From Granulicella sp. (lineage in GTDB: Bacteria > Acidobacteriota > Terriglobia > Terriglobales > Acidobacteriaceae): a stretch of DNA of 52,872 bases. Where the stretch lies: contig DAHXNO010000112.1 of assembly GCA_027365345.1 (NCBI GenBank), positions 1 to 52,872 of the forward strand. The letters are read 5' to 3'. Every line of letters begins with the position of its first letter. Positions within the stretch are counted from its first letter, which is position 1. This document shows, in pieces, positions 52,405 through 52,872 of this stretch. The position numbers were made by a program, and so were the translations under genes. Under the pieces are notes generated by a model, which was not told the origin of the DNA, searched no databases, and saw only the letters and a program-made list of their open reading frames with translations.

Positions 52405-52428
52405 CACTGTAGATAAGGGATTACAGTG
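52405..52428. promoter_or_regulatory. Inverted repeat upstream of drmD
   Basis: CACTGTA at 52405-52411 and TACAGTG at 52422-52428 form a perfect 7-bp inverted repeat with a 10-base spacer, about 80 bases before the drmD start. The form fits the binding site of a dimeric regulator. It could instead be chance, and the promoter boxes around it are not clear. Confidence 0.35.
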
Positions 52429-52444
52429 ATGCTTGTTGGTCACT

Positions 52445-52588
52445 TCAGCGCATGCCGTGACCTCTTTCTGTTTCCGAAGCCGGCGGGGCCCAGATTTCGA
52501 TGAGACTGAGAAAGTGTTCTTTGAGTCCGTTGCGGATGGCGCCGTTCCGCTGGTTCGGGCCGACATCGTTATGTGATGGAATGAGCAA
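52445..52588 (-). CDS. Small ORF with strong RBS between fic and drmD
   Basis: A TTG at 52588 has a perfect AAGGAGG (52601-52595) six bases upstream, directly after the Fic stop codon. The 47-residue product reads LIPSHNDVGPNQRNGAIRN, then GLKEHFLSLIEIWAPP and a charged end. No family is recognised. The strong ribosome binding site and place suggest a translated small protein, possibly coupled to the Fic gene, or the broken start of a once longer gene. Confidence 0.4.
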   Translation of the reverse strand: MLIPSHNDVGPNQRNGAIRNGLKEHFLSLIEIWAPPASETERGHGMR

Positions 52589-52604
52589 GTGTTCCCTCCT
52601 TGTT

Positions 52605-52872
52605 TTACCGCAACGGCTCCGTTCCTTCATTCAAAATGTCCAGATAGCGACGGTAGACGAAGAGGCGATGCCGCTCGCGGCCGGTGGTCTCTTCGAGGAT
52701 GCCGAGATCGATCATGTGGCCCAGGGACTTCGCGACCGTTGGAGCGGAGATGCCAATCCGCTTTGCCGTCGATGGTATTGCGATGATCGGGTTTCGTTGC
52801 ATGTGCTGGAAGACACGCAGCACGGATGCAGCCGGTCTGCCGAGTGTCTCGATTTGTTTCCGGTCGCGGTTG
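52605..52872 (-). CDS. C-terminal end of a Fic-family protein (cut by the window)
   Basis: The frame is open to the right edge, so only the last 88 residues are seen: RDRKQIETLGRPAASVLRVF, QHMQRNPIIAIPSTAKRIGI, SAPTVAKSLGHMIDLGILEE and RHRLFVYRRYLDILNEGTEP. This is the winged-helix tail typical of Fic/DOC proteins, ending in the common YLDILNEGTEPL. Fic domains move AMP or similar groups onto proteins; the catalytic HPFxxGNGR motif would lie outside the window, so activity cannot be judged. It precedes the DISARM operon on the same strand, with 277 bases between it and drmD. Confidence 0.8.
   Translation of the reverse strand, partial: NRDRKQIETLGRPAASVLRVFQHMQRNPIIAIPSTAKRIGISAPTVAKSLGHMIDLGILEETTGRERHRLFVYRRYLDILNEGTEPLR

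Overview
The window looks like a GC-rich chromosome segment of a soil Acidobacteriota bacterium (class Terriglobia, probably Acidobacteriaceae). This is inferred from gene content and protein style: a PEP-CTERM protein, a large FG-GAP/ASPIC protein, a GH30 enzyme ending in the transmembrane-plus-Ig tail common in acidobacterial secreted proteins, long BamD-like and TPR proteins, and housekeeping enzymes of acidobacterial type. No rRNA, tRNA, CRISPR array or complete insertion sequence was seen.

Left part (1-17.5 kb) is mostly housekeeping on the + strand: nadD, rsfS (with a histone-H1-like basic tail), rlmH, cobO, birA, coaX, an unknown gene, an RlmD/TrmA-family RNA methyltransferase, comEC and a TPR protein. 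Between cobO and birA lies a decayed patch. It holds the remains of an XRE/ImmA-DUF4411 (PIN) toxin-antitoxin pair, a PEP-CTERM protein, and a pseudogene broken by a clean 14-bp tandem duplication.

Middle part (17.5-37.3 kb) carries envelope, nutrient and maintenance genes, mostly on the - strand: a CRTAC1-like FG-GAP/ASPIC protein, a GH30 glycosidase with a resolved GTG start and promoter, a core MetE-like methyltransferase next to a nickel/cobalt permease, an OprB-like porin, a BamD-like protein, then tldD, pmbA, a UvrC-like protein without the second nuclease half, and rpe as a likely operon. A DUF1906-like lipoprotein and a DinB/YfiT-like protein follow.

Right part (37.5-52.9 kb) is a defence region. 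A class 1 DISARM operon (drmD, drmMI, drmA, drmB) reads leftward. Its genes are separated by 2 bp or overlap by 4 bp. Past drmB a start codon again overlaps the stop by ATGA, but the frame closes after 34 codons; this is best read as the stump of drmC, the phospholipase D-like gene. Upstream of drmD lie a 47-codon ORF with a strong ribosome binding site and the 3' end of a Fic-family gene that runs off the window. Convergent to the operon is a 655-residue unknown protein with a PD-(D/E)XK-like D-E-K motif.

A palindromic element of about 116-120 bp occurs three times: before nadD, before cobO, and between the PD-(D/E)XK gene and the DISARM operon. The first two copies end 10-11 bp before a start codon. 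Besides DISARM itself, this element, the drmC stump and the unknown putative nuclease are the most interesting signals.
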